This document shows positions 8,804 to 18,047 of a stretch of DNA of 64,000 nt, one piece after another. Position numbers and translations under genes: made by a program. The notes beneath the pieces are model-generated. The model did no database searches. It saw nothing but the letters and a program-made list of their open reading frames with translations, and was not told the origin of the DNA. Each line of letters opens with the position of its first letter. The stretch's first letter is position 1. Source of the stretch: Flavobacteriales bacterium (GTDB lineage: Bacteria; Bacteroidota; Bacteroidia; Flavobacteriales_E; Vicingaceae); assembly GCA_018608405.1 (NCBI GenBank), contig JABAZP010000036.1:95684-159683 (forward strand), read 5' to 3'.

Positions 8804-9901
8804 TTATGTGTTTAATTGAATTTTAATTTCTTTAATTCGGGCTGCAAAATAACTGCTTTTTTCGGGATATTTCAACTGTAATTTTTCAAAAGCTTTTATT
8901 GCCTTTTCGAAGTGCTCTTGATCGGCATAAATATTTGCCAAGGTTTCCGTCATTAAGTCATCGTCTTCTTGTACACTTAGTCGAGCCATTTTAATAGGTG
9001 AGTAGAAACTCGCTTTTTCCTTATTGCTCTCGAAAACAGTTGTATTAGAAGTGGTTTGTTGATCACTTTCCTCTTCCGTTCTTAATTCTTCAAACTTAGA
9101 CTGGGGCACATCTAGTGCTCTTAACCACCCTGTAAAGGAGTTGCTATCGCCGGCAGCATTAATTGTTAAATTAGGATCTTTTTCTTCCTTGAAATCCTCT
9201 GTTTTTATTATTCTTATCGCCGTATTGTCTGAATTTTCTGCACTTAAACTATCAATATCAGGAATTTCGTCGGAAACATTTTGAAGTATAGAGTTGCTAA
9301 CAGCTGAACTTAAAATTTGATTTTCTAACGTGTCAAACTCCGCATTGCTGCTGTTTTTAATTTTACTGAAGTCAATGTTAAGTTTCTCCTCTTGTGCAAC
9401 TGCTGACTTCTCTTCAAAATGATCACCTACCTCATTATCTTGCTGATTTAAATTTGTTGGAGTTTCTACATGGGCTGTTACACTGTCAAGCTGTTGCTCC
9501 TCCAATTCATCTTCCGGTAGTTCTTTAGTAAAAGTTGAAACTTGTGCTAAAAGTGGCTCACCTTGTGATGAATTCTGGGGTTCTTCCGAAATTGCTGATG
9601 TTTCAACATGCTCAAGAGTATAGTATTCTGGTATTACTTCTACTTCTTCATTCATAGAAACTGAAGGTGTAAATAACAAGCTGTGCAGATGTTTGCGGCT
9701 TGCCGCATAAGCAGCAGTTCTTTTTAAGCTACTTTCAAAATTTAAATTTTCGCTGCTATGATATGCCTTGGTAAGCAGCATTTGGGCACTCTGAAAGTAC
9801 GGATAGTCCTGAACAATCTCATTAAGACTTACAATAGAATGAGCTCCAACGGCAGTGGGCTGCTTTAAATAGGAAATAAAGGTTGACTTGTTTACTACCA
9901 A
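8804..9901 (-). CDS. Uncharacterised protein with C-terminal TPR-like repeat
   Basis: A 365-residue protein with no signal peptide. The N-terminal 75 residues ([12 protein letters not shown] onward) and the last 50 ([36 protein letters not shown]) look like helical hairpins; the latter is a clear TPR-type pair. The middle, residues 95-290, is acidic and Gln/Ser-rich, so probably disordered. A gene of this kind sits between lptE and secG in many Bacteroidota, which suggests a conserved envelope or secretion role, but the function is not known. It overlaps lptE by seven bases. Confidence 0.8.
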   Translation of the reverse strand: MVVNKSTFISYLKQPTAVGAHSIVSLNEIVQDYPYFQSAQMLLTKAYHSSENLNFESSLKRTAAYAASRKHLHSLLFTPSVSMNEEVEVIPEYYTLEHVETSAISEEPQNSSQGEPLLAQVSTFTKELPEDELEEQQLDSVTAHVETPTNLNQQDNEVGDHFEEKSAVAQEEKLNIDFSKIKNSSNAEFDTLENQILSSAVSNSILQNVSDEIPDIDSLSAENSDNTAIRIIKTEDFKEEKDPNLTINAAGDSNSFTGWLRALDVPQSKFEELRTEEESDQQTTSNTTVFESNKEKASFYSPIKMARLSVQEDDDLMTETLANIYADQEHFEKAIKAFEKLQLKYPEKSSYFAARIKEIKIQLNT

Positions 9902-10407
9902 TTTGTTACTGCTTTATTAAAAATGTCTTGCGTTAGCTGTTCATTTATTGCATTGATTAACTCTTCTTCGCTGGAAGCAAGGTCTTCATTAGCCGGTAAA
10001 TCTTCGAAGCGAGAGAAGCTAGACTCGAAACTTTGCTTTTCATCGTTGGTGTTCGTAAACTTTACCTTAACGGTCATTGTAACCCTAGTTAGTGCAGCTT
10101 GTTCGTTTCCTTGAATAGCTACCGGATTATTGTTGTAGTCACTAATATATCCTTCAAATTGAAGGTCTCCATCACTTTTTACTAGCACCAAATTTGTTTG
10201 AGCTATAAATATATCTTTCAATGCTTCGGTAAACAATTGACCCGAGTTGGGCGGGGCTAAACTTGCATTGATTGCAAAGAAGTCGACAGATACCGTTTTA
10301 ACTTCTGGAGCAATTGAAGCACCGGTAAACGAAAAAGAAGCTTTACAAGCCGATAAAATAACGGCCGTAATAAGCATTAAAAAACCTACTTGTTTGCTAT
10401 TTCTCAT
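9895..10407 (-). CDS. lptE: LptE-family LPS assembly lipoprotein
   Basis: A 170-residue lipoprotein with signal and lipobox ILSAC (Cys20). The mature part contains the recognisable LptE-like run of F-x-N-x-A-S-L-A-P-P-N-x-G-x-x-F-T-E-A-L-K-D, then alternating strands and a C-terminal helix. LptE plugs the LptD barrel that inserts LPS in the outer membrane. It overlaps both neighbours by a few bases, so translation is probably coupled. LptB of the same pathway is encoded at 33361-34110. Confidence 0.88.
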   Translation of the reverse strand: MRNSKQVGFLMLITAVILSACKASFSFTGASIAPEVKTVSVDFFAINASLAPPNSGQLFTEALKDIFIAQTNLVLVKSDGDLQFEGYISDYNNNPVAIQGNEQAALTRVTMTVKVKFTNTNDEKQSFESSFSRFEDLPANEDLASSEEELINAINEQLTQDIFNKAVTNW

Positions 10408-11699
10408 TGTTCAATTTCATATTCTTTAATCTTCCGGTACAAAGTACGTTCCGAAATTCCTAAATCTTCCGCAGCATATTTTCTTTTTCCACCATGTTTC
10501 TCTAAGGCTTTCTTAATTAGTTTCTGCTCCGTGTCAGAAATTGAAAGCGATTCCTCTTCTTGTTCAATTACAATTTCTTGATAATCGTCTTTTTCTTCTG
10601 AGGCGTCATTTTTATAATTAACGGCTTCGTCTGTGAAGTTAGACTCACTTCTCTGTACTGGTTTTTCTTCACTGAATTGAGCAAGCTCTAATCTTTTTTC
10701 GAGTGAACTTATGCTATCTTGCCCACCATATAGTCGTTCAAAAACCTGATCATTAATTTCATCCTTATTTGGCTTTGAATCAGATTTAATAACTTGGAAA
10801 ACAACCTTTTTTAAATCTGCAACATCTTTTTTCATATCAAAAAGTACCTTGTATAAGATGTCGCGCTCTGTCATGCCTTCTTTGTCCCCACTGTAAATCA
10901 CAGGTAACGAAGCTTCGCTATTTTCAGGCAAATAATTCAGTAGTACTTCTGCTGTGATCAACTTATTTTTTTCAATCACAGAGATTTGCTCAGTAACGTT
11001 TTTCAATTGTCTGACATTACCAGGCCACCTATATTTCAGCAAAAGCACCCTTGCTTCTTCTGTTAACTGAACGGAAGGCATTCTGTATTTGTCGGCAAAA
11101 TCTGCAGAAAACTTTCTAAACAATAAATGAATATCATCCTTTCGGACGCGCAGTGGGGGAACTTCAATTGGCACAGTATTTAATCGATAAAATAAATCTT
11201 CTCTAAATTTATTTTCATTAATTGCTTGAGGAATATTGACATTCGTTGCTGCCGTAATTCGAACGTTTGTTTTTTGTGGCTTTGAGCTACCAACCTTTAA
11301 AAACTCTCCTGTTTCTAATACTCGCAATAGTCGGACTTGAGTTGTCAGTGGAAGCTCTGCCACTTCGTCTAAAAATATCGTTCCTCCATCGGCTACTTCA
11401 AAATATCCTTTTCGTGTCTCGGTTGCCCCGGTAAAAGAACCTTTTTCATGACCAAATAATTCAGAATCAATGGTTCCTTCAGGAATTGCTCCGCAGTTAA
11501 CTGCAATGTACTTATTGTGTTTTCTCGCACTTAGCTGATGTATGATTTGGGGTGTATTCTCTTTCCCCGAACCACTTTCCCCGGTAATTAAAACCGACAA
11601 ATCTGTCGGTGCAACTTGCACCGCAATATCAATAGCTCTGTTTAGTTGTTCGGAATGTCCAATAATTCCAAACCGCTGTTTAATTTGTTCAATTGTCAT
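10404..11699 (-). CDS. Sigma-54-interacting transcriptional activator without receiver domain
   Basis: A 431-residue enhancer-binding protein. The AAA+ domain starts almost at the N-terminus: Walker A GESGSGKE at 40-47, the sigma-54 contact loop GSFTGA at 86-91 (most family members have GAFTGA) and Walker B GGTIFLDEVAEL near 110. A Fis-type HTH closes the protein (GGKRKYAAEDLGISERTLYRKIKEY). Residues of about 300-390 are acidic and low in complexity. There is no REC or GAF sensor, so control must come from expression level or a partner. It lies between miaB and lptE in an overlapping operon. Confidence 0.93.
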   Translation of the reverse strand: MTIEQIKQRFGIIGHSEQLNRAIDIAVQVAPTDLSVLITGESGSGKENTPQIIHQLSARKHNKYIAVNCGAIPEGTIDSELFGHEKGSFTGATETRKGYFEVADGGTIFLDEVAELPLTTQVRLLRVLETGEFLKVGSSKPQKTNVRITAATNVNIPQAINENKFREDLFYRLNTVPIEVPPLRVRKDDIHLLFRKFSADFADKYRMPSVQLTEEARVLLLKYRWPGNVRQLKNVTEQISVIEKNKLITAEVLLNYLPENSEASLPVIYSGDKEGMTERDILYKVLFDMKKDVADLKKVVFQVIKSDSKPNKDEINDQVFERLYGGQDSISSLEKRLELAQFSEEKPVQRSESNFTDEAVNYKNDASEEKDDYQEIVIEQEEESLSISDTEQKLIKKALEKHGGKRKYAAEDLGISERTLYRKIKEYEIEQ

Positions 11700-13144
11700 T
11701 ATTTAACGGCTTTACCTTTTAATGTTGCTGAAGTACAAGTTTCTACTTTAACCATGACATAATCACCTACTTTGTAATTTTCTCTCGGAAAAACAATCAC
11801 TGAGTTATGTGTATTCCTGCCGTAAAGTTCATGGTCTGATTTTTTTGAAACTCCTTCTACTAAAACCTCATATGTTTTTCCTAAATCTTTTTTTAATTGC
11901 TCGTGGGAGTGTTTTTGTTGCAATTCAATAATTTCAGCTAACCTTCTTTGTTTGGTTTCTTCAGGGATATCATCTGGATACTTCCGCTGTGCCATCGTAT
12001 TTGGTCGCTCTGAATATTTGAACATATACGAAAAGTGATATTTCACATACTCCATCAAGCTCAGCGTGTCCTGATGTTCTTCCTCTGTTTCAGAGCAAAA
12101 GCCTGAAATTATATCTGCTGAGATAGAGCAAGTGGGCAAAATTCGCCGAATAGCATCAATTCTATTCATATACCACTCCCTTGTGTATCCGCGATTCATC
12201 ATTTCCAATATTCTAGAATTTCCTGATTGAAATGGCAAGTGGATGTAATCGCAAATGTTATCGTGCCTCGCCATAACATGCAAAACATCATCTGTCATGT
12301 CTTTTGGGTGTGAGGTAGAGAAGCGTATTCTAATTTTTCGATCTACCTGCGCAACTCGATCCATCAATTGCGCAAAGTTGGTACTCTTTTCTTTTTCTTC
12401 GTCCGATAGGTTAGCGAACTCCTTCTTTAAACCACCGCCATACCACAAGTAAGAATCTACGTTTTGCCCTAACAATGTGACTTCCCGATAGCCGGCTAGT
12501 GATAATTCCCTTACTTCTTGAATAATTGATTCCGGGTCTCTACTTCTTTCTCTCCCTCTTGTAAATGGAACCACACAGAAGGTGCACATATTGTCACATC
12601 CTCTTGTGATTGAAACAAATGCGGTTACTCCGTTCCCGCCTAATCTAACTGGTGCAATGTCGCCGTAAGTTTCTTCTTTTGAGAGGATCACGTTTACTGC
12701 TTTTCTTCCACCGTCAACTTCTCCTACTAAGTTTGGTAAATCGCGATATGCATCAGGGCCTACAACAAGATCAACTATTTTTTCTTCTTCTAAAAACTTC
12801 GATTTTAAACGTTCTGCCATGCAACCTAAAACGCCTATGATCATCTGTGGATTCTTGCGTTTATGCTTGTTGTAAACGGTCAGTCTTTTTCGCACAGTTT
12901 GTTCTGCTTTCTCACGAATAGAGCAAGTGTTTACAAATACGATATCAGCCTCGTGGAGTAATTTCGTGGTCTCATAGCCATCTTTCTCTAAAATAGAAGC
13001 CACAATTTCACTATCTGAAAAGTTCATTTGACAACCGTAACTTTCGATAAAAACTTTTCTTCTGTTTGAATTGGAAACTTTTCTGCCTTCAAGCGCTTCC
13101 CCTTGTCTTGCCTCATCTATTACTTTCTCTTCTGTTCTTAACAT
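11699..13144 (-). CDS. miaB: tRNA-2-methylthio-N6-dimethylallyladenosine synthase MiaB
   Basis: A 481-residue radical-SAM methylthiotransferase that adds the 2-methylthio group to i6A37 of tRNAs. The N-terminal UPF0004 cluster cysteines are Cys38 (YGCQMN), Cys74 (NTCSIR) and Cys108 (LGCMAE). The radical-SAM CxxxCxxC is Cys183, Cys187 and Cys190 ([13 protein letters not shown]). A TRAM domain ends the protein. It is first in the minus-strand cluster and its stop overlaps the start of the activator gene by one base. It is divergent from topA across a 225-bp gap holding two inverted repeats. Confidence 0.96.
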   Translation of the reverse strand: MLRTEEKVIDEARQGEALEGRKVSNSNRRKVFIESYGCQMNFSDSEIVASILEKDGYETTKLLHEADIVFVNTCSIREKAEQTVRKRLTVYNKHKRKNPQMIIGVLGCMAERLKSKFLEEEKIVDLVVGPDAYRDLPNLVGEVDGGRKAVNVILSKEETYGDIAPVRLGGNGVTAFVSITRGCDNMCTFCVVPFTRGRERSRDPESIIQEVRELSLAGYREVTLLGQNVDSYLWYGGGLKKEFANLSDEEKEKSTNFAQLMDRVAQVDRKIRIRFSTSHPKDMTDDVLHVMARHDNICDYIHLPFQSGNSRILEMMNRGYTREWYMNRIDAIRRILPTCSISADIISGFCSETEEEHQDTLSLMEYVKYHFSYMFKYSERPNTMAQRKYPDDIPEETKQRRLAEIIELQQKHSHEQLKKDLGKTYEVLVEGVSKKSDHELYGRNTHNSVIVFPRENYKVGDYVMVKVETCTSATLKGKAVK

Positions 13145-13193
13145 GGTGGTGTTCTATTTTGCAAGAACGAAATTAGGAAAAAACGAATGACTG

Positions 13194-13206
13194 TGACAAA
13201 ATGGCA
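13194..13206. promoter_or_regulatory. TGACA-N3-TGGCA motif upstream of miaB
   Basis: Near-palindromic TGnCA-N3-TGnCA element, 50 bases upstream of the miaB start. It has the same layout as the motif at 8381-8393 upstream of groES, so one regulator could bind both. Confidence 0.35.
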
Positions 13207-13236
13207 TAAGTAATACCACTGCTTTTTATGTTTTTT

Positions 13237-13259
13237 TATATTATATGAAATATAATATA
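13237..13259. repeat. Perfect AT-only inverted repeat between miaB and topA
   Basis: Arms of 10 bp (TATATTATAT and its complement) separated by GAA. It lies about 110 bases upstream of the topA ATG and 92 bases upstream of miaB. It could be an operator or a site that extrudes a cruciform under negative supercoiling. Confidence 0.6.
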
Positions 13260-13369
13260 GATTGACTATTTCAATTAATTAAAAATGATTTTTTGGAACT
13301 CTAAACAAATATTGATTTTCTTTGCCAAAAATTTTCAAATTTTCGAAAATTCAATTTATACCTTATAAT

Positions 13370-15694
13370 ATGTCTAAAAATCTAGTTATTGTTGAGTCAC
13401 CTGCTAAAGCCAAAACCATTGAAGGTTTTCTTGGAAAAGGATTTACCGTTAAGTCCAGTTTTGGTCATATCAGAGATTTACCCGGCAAAAACATCTCTAT
13501 CGATATCGAAAATAACTTCGAGCCACAATATGTGATTTCGGATGACAAGAAGAAGGTAGTAGCTGAATTGAAGAAGTTAGCGAAAGCTGCAGATATTGTT
13601 TGGTTAGCAACGGATGAGGACCGAGAGGGGGAGGCTATTTCTTGGCATTTGGAAGAGGCTCTCGATTTAAAAAAGAAAGAAACGAAACGGATTGTTTTTT
13701 CTGAGATAACAAAATCGGCTATTACTAAAGCGATAGAGAATCCAAGAAAAGTAAATCGAAATTTAGTCGATGCTCAGCAAGCAAGAAGGGTATTAGATCG
13801 ATTAGTAGGGTATGAGCTTTCTCCTGTTTTATGGAAAAAAGTGAAACCTTCTCTTTCTGCGGGTAGAGTTCAATCAGTTACAGTGCGCTTAGTGGTTGAA
13901 CGAGAAAGAGAAATTCAAAATTTTAAAATCACAGACTTTTTCAGGGTTGTGGGCGTTTTCCAATTATCGAAAGGCAAAAGTTTCAAAGCTGAAGTAAGTT
14001 CAAGGTTTAAAAGTTATGATGACGCTAAAAGCTTTATTCAAGAATGTGAGAAGTCGAATTATTCAATTAGTGATTTAGTTAAGAAGCCGGCTACAAAGTC
14101 ACCAGCAGCGCCTTTTACAACCTCTACTTTACAACAAGAAGCAAGTAGAAAATTAGGGTTTTCTGTTGCACAAACCATGCTGGTTGCCCAAAAATTATAC
14201 GAAGCAGGAAAGATTACTTACATGAGAACCGATTCGGTAAATCTTTCTGATACAGCGGTAGATGGAGCTAAAGAATACATCACCAAAACCTACGGCGCAG
14301 AGTTTTCGAATCCTAAGAAATACAGCTCAAAATCAAAAGGAGCTCAGGAAGCACACGAAGCTATACGACCAACTAATCTATCAGTCGATAGTCTGGGTAC
14401 ATCAACTCAAGAAAATAGATTGTATGAGTTGATTTGGAAAAGAACAACAGCTTCTCAAATGTCCAATGCTAGAATTGAAAGAACTACTGCAACTATTAAT
14501 GTTTCAGAGTCAAAAACTGATTTCACAGCCAAAGGAGAAATCTTACAATTTGAAGGGTTCTTAAAAGTTTACTTAGAAGGGAATGACGACGAGGAGGAAG
14601 ATGAAGAGCAAGATGGAATGTTACCAGCAATGAAAGTTGGTGATGACGTTAATATGCATGAAATTATCGCAACACAGCGTTTTACAAAGCACCCCGCCCG
14701 TTACCAAGAAGCAAGTCTCGTAAAAAAATTAGAGGAGTTAGGAATTGGACGACCGTCTACCTATGCCCCAACCATTTCTACAATTCAGAAGAGAGGTTAT
14801 GTAGTGAAGGAAGAGCGAGAAGGTGTTGAGCGCAAATACGACGTTCTAACTTTGGATGCAAAAGGAATAAATGAAGGGTCTCAAACTGAACGAACAGGTG
14901 CAGAAAAGAATAAATTATTTCCAACAGATACAGGAATTGTAGTAACAGACTTTCTTTCGGAGAACTTTAAACAAATTATGGACTACAGTTTTACTGCAGA
15001 TGTTGAAAAGCAATTTGATGATATTGCCGATGGTCAGTTGAAGTGGAATAAAATGATTGAAACATTTTACAACCCATTCCATAAGAATGTTGAGCATACT
15101 CTAGAGCATGCAGAAAGAGCGAAGGGTGAGCGATTGCTGGGTGAGGACCCTGAAACGGGTAAACCGGTTTACGCACGAATAGGCAGGTATGGAGCAATGG
15201 TTCAAATTGGTCACGTAGATGATGAAGAAAAGCCAAAATTCGCTTCTTTACTGAAAGACCAAAGCATTGAGACCATTAGCTATGAAGAAGCGATGGAACT
15301 GTTTAAACTGCCAAGAGAAGTTGGTACATACGAAGATAAACTTGTAACCGCAGCAATAGGTAGATTTGGACCCTATTTAAAGTGGAATAGTTTGTTTATT
15401 TCGTTAAAGAAAGCTGAAGGAGACGATCCTTTTACGGTAGATATGGAAAGAGCTGCAGTTCTTATTGAGGCTAAGAAAGAATCTGAGGCAAACAAATATA
15501 TAAAGGTATTTGAAGAAGATAAAGACATCCAAGTATTGAATGGCCGTTGGGGACCTTATATTAAGTTCGGTAAGAAGAATATAAAAATACCAAAGGATGT
15601 GGTACCGGAGAATTTGACTTTGGAGGAGTGTAAGAAAATTGCTGCCGAAGCACCTGCAAAGAAAAAAGTAGTTAGACGCGCAAAAAAGAAATAG
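13370..15694 (+). CDS. topA: DNA topoisomerase I
   Basis: A 774-residue type IA topoisomerase that relaxes negative supercoils. The Toprim domain has Glu9 (VESPAKAKTIE) and the Asp pair in TDEDREGE (residues 81-88). The catalytic tyrosine is Tyr284 in ITYMRTDS. The C-terminus carries repeat domains (ARIGRYGAMVQIG, AAIGRFGPYLKW, NGRWGPYIKFG) instead of the zinc fingers of E. coli TopA, and ends in a Lys/Arg-rich tail. I chose ATG 13370 because conservation starts there; a TTG frame 48 bases upstream adds an unlikely segment. The arginase-fold gene follows two bases after the stop. Confidence 0.97.
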   Translation: MSKNLVIVESPAKAKTIEGFLGKGFTVKSSFGHIRDLPGKNISIDIENNFEPQYVISDDKKKVVAELKKLAKAADIVWLATDEDREGEAISWHLEEALDLKKKETKRIVFSEITKSAITKAIENPRKVNRNLVDAQQARRVLDRLVGYELSPVLWKKVKPSLSAGRVQSVTVRLVVEREREIQNFKITDFFRVVGVFQLSKGKSFKAEVSSRFKSYDDAKSFIQECEKSNYSISDLVKKPATKSPAAPFTTSTLQQEASRKLGFSVAQTMLVAQKLYEAGKITYMRTDSVNLSDTAVDGAKEYITKTYGAEFSNPKKYSSKSKGAQEAHEAIRPTNLSVDSLGTSTQENRLYELIWKRTTASQMSNARIERTTATINVSESKTDFTAKGEILQFEGFLKVYLEGNDDEEEDEEQDGMLPAMKVGDDVNMHEIIATQRFTKHPARYQEASLVKKLEELGIGRPSTYAPTISTIQKRGYVVKEEREGVERKYDVLTLDAKGINEGSQTERTGAEKNKLFPTDTGIVVTDFLSENFKQIMDYSFTADVEKQFDDIADGQLKWNKMIETFYNPFHKNVEHTLEHAERAKGERLLGEDPETGKPVYARIGRYGAMVQIGHVDDEEKPKFASLLKDQSIETISYEEAMELFKLPREVGTYEDKLVTAAIGRFGPYLKWNSLFISLKKAEGDDPFTVDMERAAVLIEAKKESEANKYIKVFEEDKDIQVLNGRWGPYIKFGKKNIKIPKDVVPENLTLEECKKIAAEAPAKKKVVRRAKKK

Positions 15695-15695
15695 C

Positions 15696-16856
15696 ATGTC
15701 ACTGTTTGATTATTTTCAAAAAGTCGAAACGGATAAAATTGAAGGCTTTCAGTTTTTAACAGAAGGTCAAATTGGAAACCAAATAGACCTTAATCCAAAT
15801 TCAATCGAAGGGTACGATATCGTATTTTTTGATATTGAAGAAGAGAGGGGTAGTATACGGAATAATGGGTGTTCGAAAGGAGCAAACCAAGTCAGAAGTT
15901 ACTTTTACCAGTTGTATCAAGGATTAAATCCTCTTAAAATGGCGGATTTTGGAACTATTTGCCAAGGGGAAAGCGTGACAGACACTTACTTTGCTGTAAC
16001 TGATGTTATTTCTCAGCTATTGCGGAATAATGTGATACCCGTATTTCTAGGAGGTTCGCAAGATTTGGTTTATGCGAATTACATGGCCTATACGAAGGAA
16101 GAGCAAACTGTTAACCTGGTAAGTATAGATTCAAAATTTGCACTTGGAAAAGCAGATGAGCCAATTCATGATTTGAATTATTTCTCAAAAATTATCATTC
16201 AACAGCCAAATGTTTTATTTAACTATTCCAACCTAGGTTATCAAACCTATTTAGTTGATCAAGCCGAGTTGCACTTATTAGAGGATTTGTTTTTTGACAG
16301 TCATCGGCTTGGAGAGTTGAAAGCAGATATAAAAGTGGCGGAGCCGATTATAAGAAACGCAGATTTTGTAAACTTTAGCATGAGTGCTGTCGCTCAACCA
16401 TATGCCCCTGCGAATAAAGTGACTTCTGCAAACGGCTTAAATGGGGAGCAAGCTTGTCAATTGAGCAGATATGCAGGAATGAGTGATAAATTAAGTTCGT
16501 TTGGTATTTACGATTTTAATCCTACGATATTTGACCACGGACAGACGGCAAACCTGATTGCTCAAATGATCTGGTACTTTATAGATGGGTTCTATGGTCG
16601 AAAGGGAGATTTTCCTGCCTGCAATAAAAAAGAGTATGTTAAGTATACGGTTAACTTAGAAGAGGGGGAGCGGGAACTTGTTTTTTACAAGAGCCCAAAG
16701 TCAGACAGGTGGTGGATGAATGTGCCGTATCATTCGAGTTTTATGAAAAAATACGAAAGACATCTAATGCTGCCCTGTGATTATAACGATTATGTTACGG
16801 CTACAAAAAACGAGATTCCGGAGCGATGGTTTCAAACATTTCAAAAATTGAAATAG
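15696..16856 (+). CDS. Arginase/formimidoylglutamase-fold protein lacking metal ligands
   Basis: A 386-residue ureohydrolase-like protein. The fold's landmarks are visible but the manganese ligands are mostly replaced: GGSQD at 119-123 where GGxH is expected (Gln122), SIDSKFAL at 143-150 where DxHxD is expected (only Asp145 is kept; Lys147 and Ala149 replace His and Asp), and FSMSAVAQPYAP at 227-238 where SxDxD is expected (Ser230, Val232). It is therefore probably not an amidinohydrolase. Genes of this class often sit beside topA and the gldKLMN cluster in Bacteroidota, so a T9SS- or gliding-related role is possible but unproven. Confidence 0.8.
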   Translation: MSLFDYFQKVETDKIEGFQFLTEGQIGNQIDLNPNSIEGYDIVFFDIEEERGSIRNNGCSKGANQVRSYFYQLYQGLNPLKMADFGTICQGESVTDTYFAVTDVISQLLRNNVIPVFLGGSQDLVYANYMAYTKEEQTVNLVSIDSKFALGKADEPIHDLNYFSKIIIQQPNVLFNYSNLGYQTYLVDQAELHLLEDLFFDSHRLGELKADIKVAEPIIRNADFVNFSMSAVAQPYAPANKVTSANGLNGEQACQLSRYAGMSDKLSSFGIYDFNPTIFDHGQTANLIAQMIWYFIDGFYGRKGDFPACNKKEYVKYTVNLEEGERELVFYKSPKSDRWWMNVPYHSSFMKKYERHLMLPCDYNDYVTATKNEIPERWFQTFQKLK

Positions 16857-16964
16857 GCTATTTTAGATAAAATCATTCAAAAAGAAATGTGACAATCTAA
16901 AAAATGGGTATCTTAGACGACTAAAATTAACCTATTTTAAGGATAAAATTCATAAAATCACTCT

Positions 16965-17948
16965 ATGAAGAAGATTTTAATTGCTGTTATGTGTGTGCTT
17001 AGTGTGTTCGAAATGAGTGCGCAACAAGATCCTCAATTTACGCAAAACATGTTTAATAGACTTTCGGTTAACCCGGCTTATGCTGGAGCAAAGGAGTCAT
17101 TTTGTGCAACGATCATTTCAAGAGAGCAGTGGATGGGATTTGAAGGAAACCCAACTACTAACTTGTTGAGTGTTGATTATGGAAAAACCATTTTGCAAAA
17201 GCATAAAGTTGGAGCAGGCCTTACGGTTATACAAGATGAAATAGGACCTATCCAGTCATTGAATGCCAAGCTAGCACTATCTTATCATAAAAGAATTCAG
17301 CAAGGTGTGCTTTCTGGAGGTATCGAATTGGGAATTTATAATCAATCAATCGCAGGGGATTGGAGAACATCTGAAGGCGCGTTTGATGGAACTGAAGATC
17401 CAAAGATTCCAAATTCGGAAGCCGGTGCAACAGTATTTGATTTAGGAGTTGGACTTTACTATTACAGGAAGAATATGTATGTGGGGCTATCTTCCACGCA
17501 CATGGAGCAATCAGTTATATCAGACGGTCTAGCTGATTTGTCTGAGTTGACATTTAAAAAAGCTAGACATTATTACGTAATGGCTGGTTATAACTACGAA
17601 ACTCAACTTGGAGGTCGGAAATTTGAGATAATGCCTTCTTTCTTTATTAAGGGTGATGCAGTGTCGACACAGGTTGATTTAAATACAAATGTGAAGTACA
17701 ATGATTTAGTATGGACGGGTTTTACTTACAGAATCGAAGATGCAGCTTCACTGCTTGCTGGGCTTGATTTTGCTGGCCTTAATTTAGGTGGGCAATTTGA
17801 TAATATTAAAGTTGGTGTAGCATATGATTACAACATTTCGGACTTAAGTACGTATAATAATGGAAGTATCGAGTTTATGCTTAATTATTGTTACAAGTTT
17901 GTGAAGAACGAAAAAATAGAGCGATACAAGGATGTACGCTTTTTATAA
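16965..17948 (+). CDS. porP: PorP/SprF-family type IX secretion membrane protein
   Basis: A 327-residue outer-membrane protein with a signal peptide (cleavage near MSAQ, residue 19) and the family opening QQDPQFTQNMFNRLSVNPAYAGAKE. The rest alternates amphipathic strands, as in a beta barrel, ending with FMLNYCYKF. PorP interacts with the peptidoglycan-linked T9SS parts and stabilises the complex. It stands directly upstream of gldKLMN, the usual placement. A 108-bp gap separates it from the arginase-fold gene. Confidence 0.9.
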   Translation: MKKILIAVMCVLSVFEMSAQQDPQFTQNMFNRLSVNPAYAGAKESFCATIISREQWMGFEGNPTTNLLSVDYGKTILQKHKVGAGLTVIQDEIGPIQSLNAKLALSYHKRIQQGVLSGGIELGIYNQSIAGDWRTSEGAFDGTEDPKIPNSEAGATVFDLGVGLYYYRKNMYVGLSSTHMEQSVISDGLADLSELTFKKARHYYVMAGYNYETQLGGRKFEIMPSFFIKGDAVSTQVDLNTNVKYNDLVWTGFTYRIEDAASLLAGLDFAGLNLGGQFDNIKVGVAYDYNISDLSTYNNGSIEFMLNYCYKFVKNEKIERYKDVRFL

Positions 17949-17960
17949 AAAAGTCCATTG

Positions 17961-17993
17961 TTGATAAACTTCAAAAAAAAATAATTATACTTG
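17961..17993 (+). promoter_or_regulatory. Possible promoter of gldKLMN (TTG, 22-bp gap, TATACTTG)
   Basis: TTG at 17961-17963 and TATACTTG at 17986-17993, one mismatch from TAnnTTTG, lie 54 bases before the gldK ATG. A separate start for gldKLMN downstream of porP would fit, but the support is motif-only. Confidence 0.35.
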
Positions 17994-18047
17994 CAAGTTA
18001 CAAATTTAACCGAATCGCTAAAGATTCAGTTTTTAAAATTTAAGGCC

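Noticed and set aside
13322..13369. TTG start 48 bases upstream of topA
   Set aside because: The added residues are low-complexity and the family starts at MSKNLVIVESPAKAKT.
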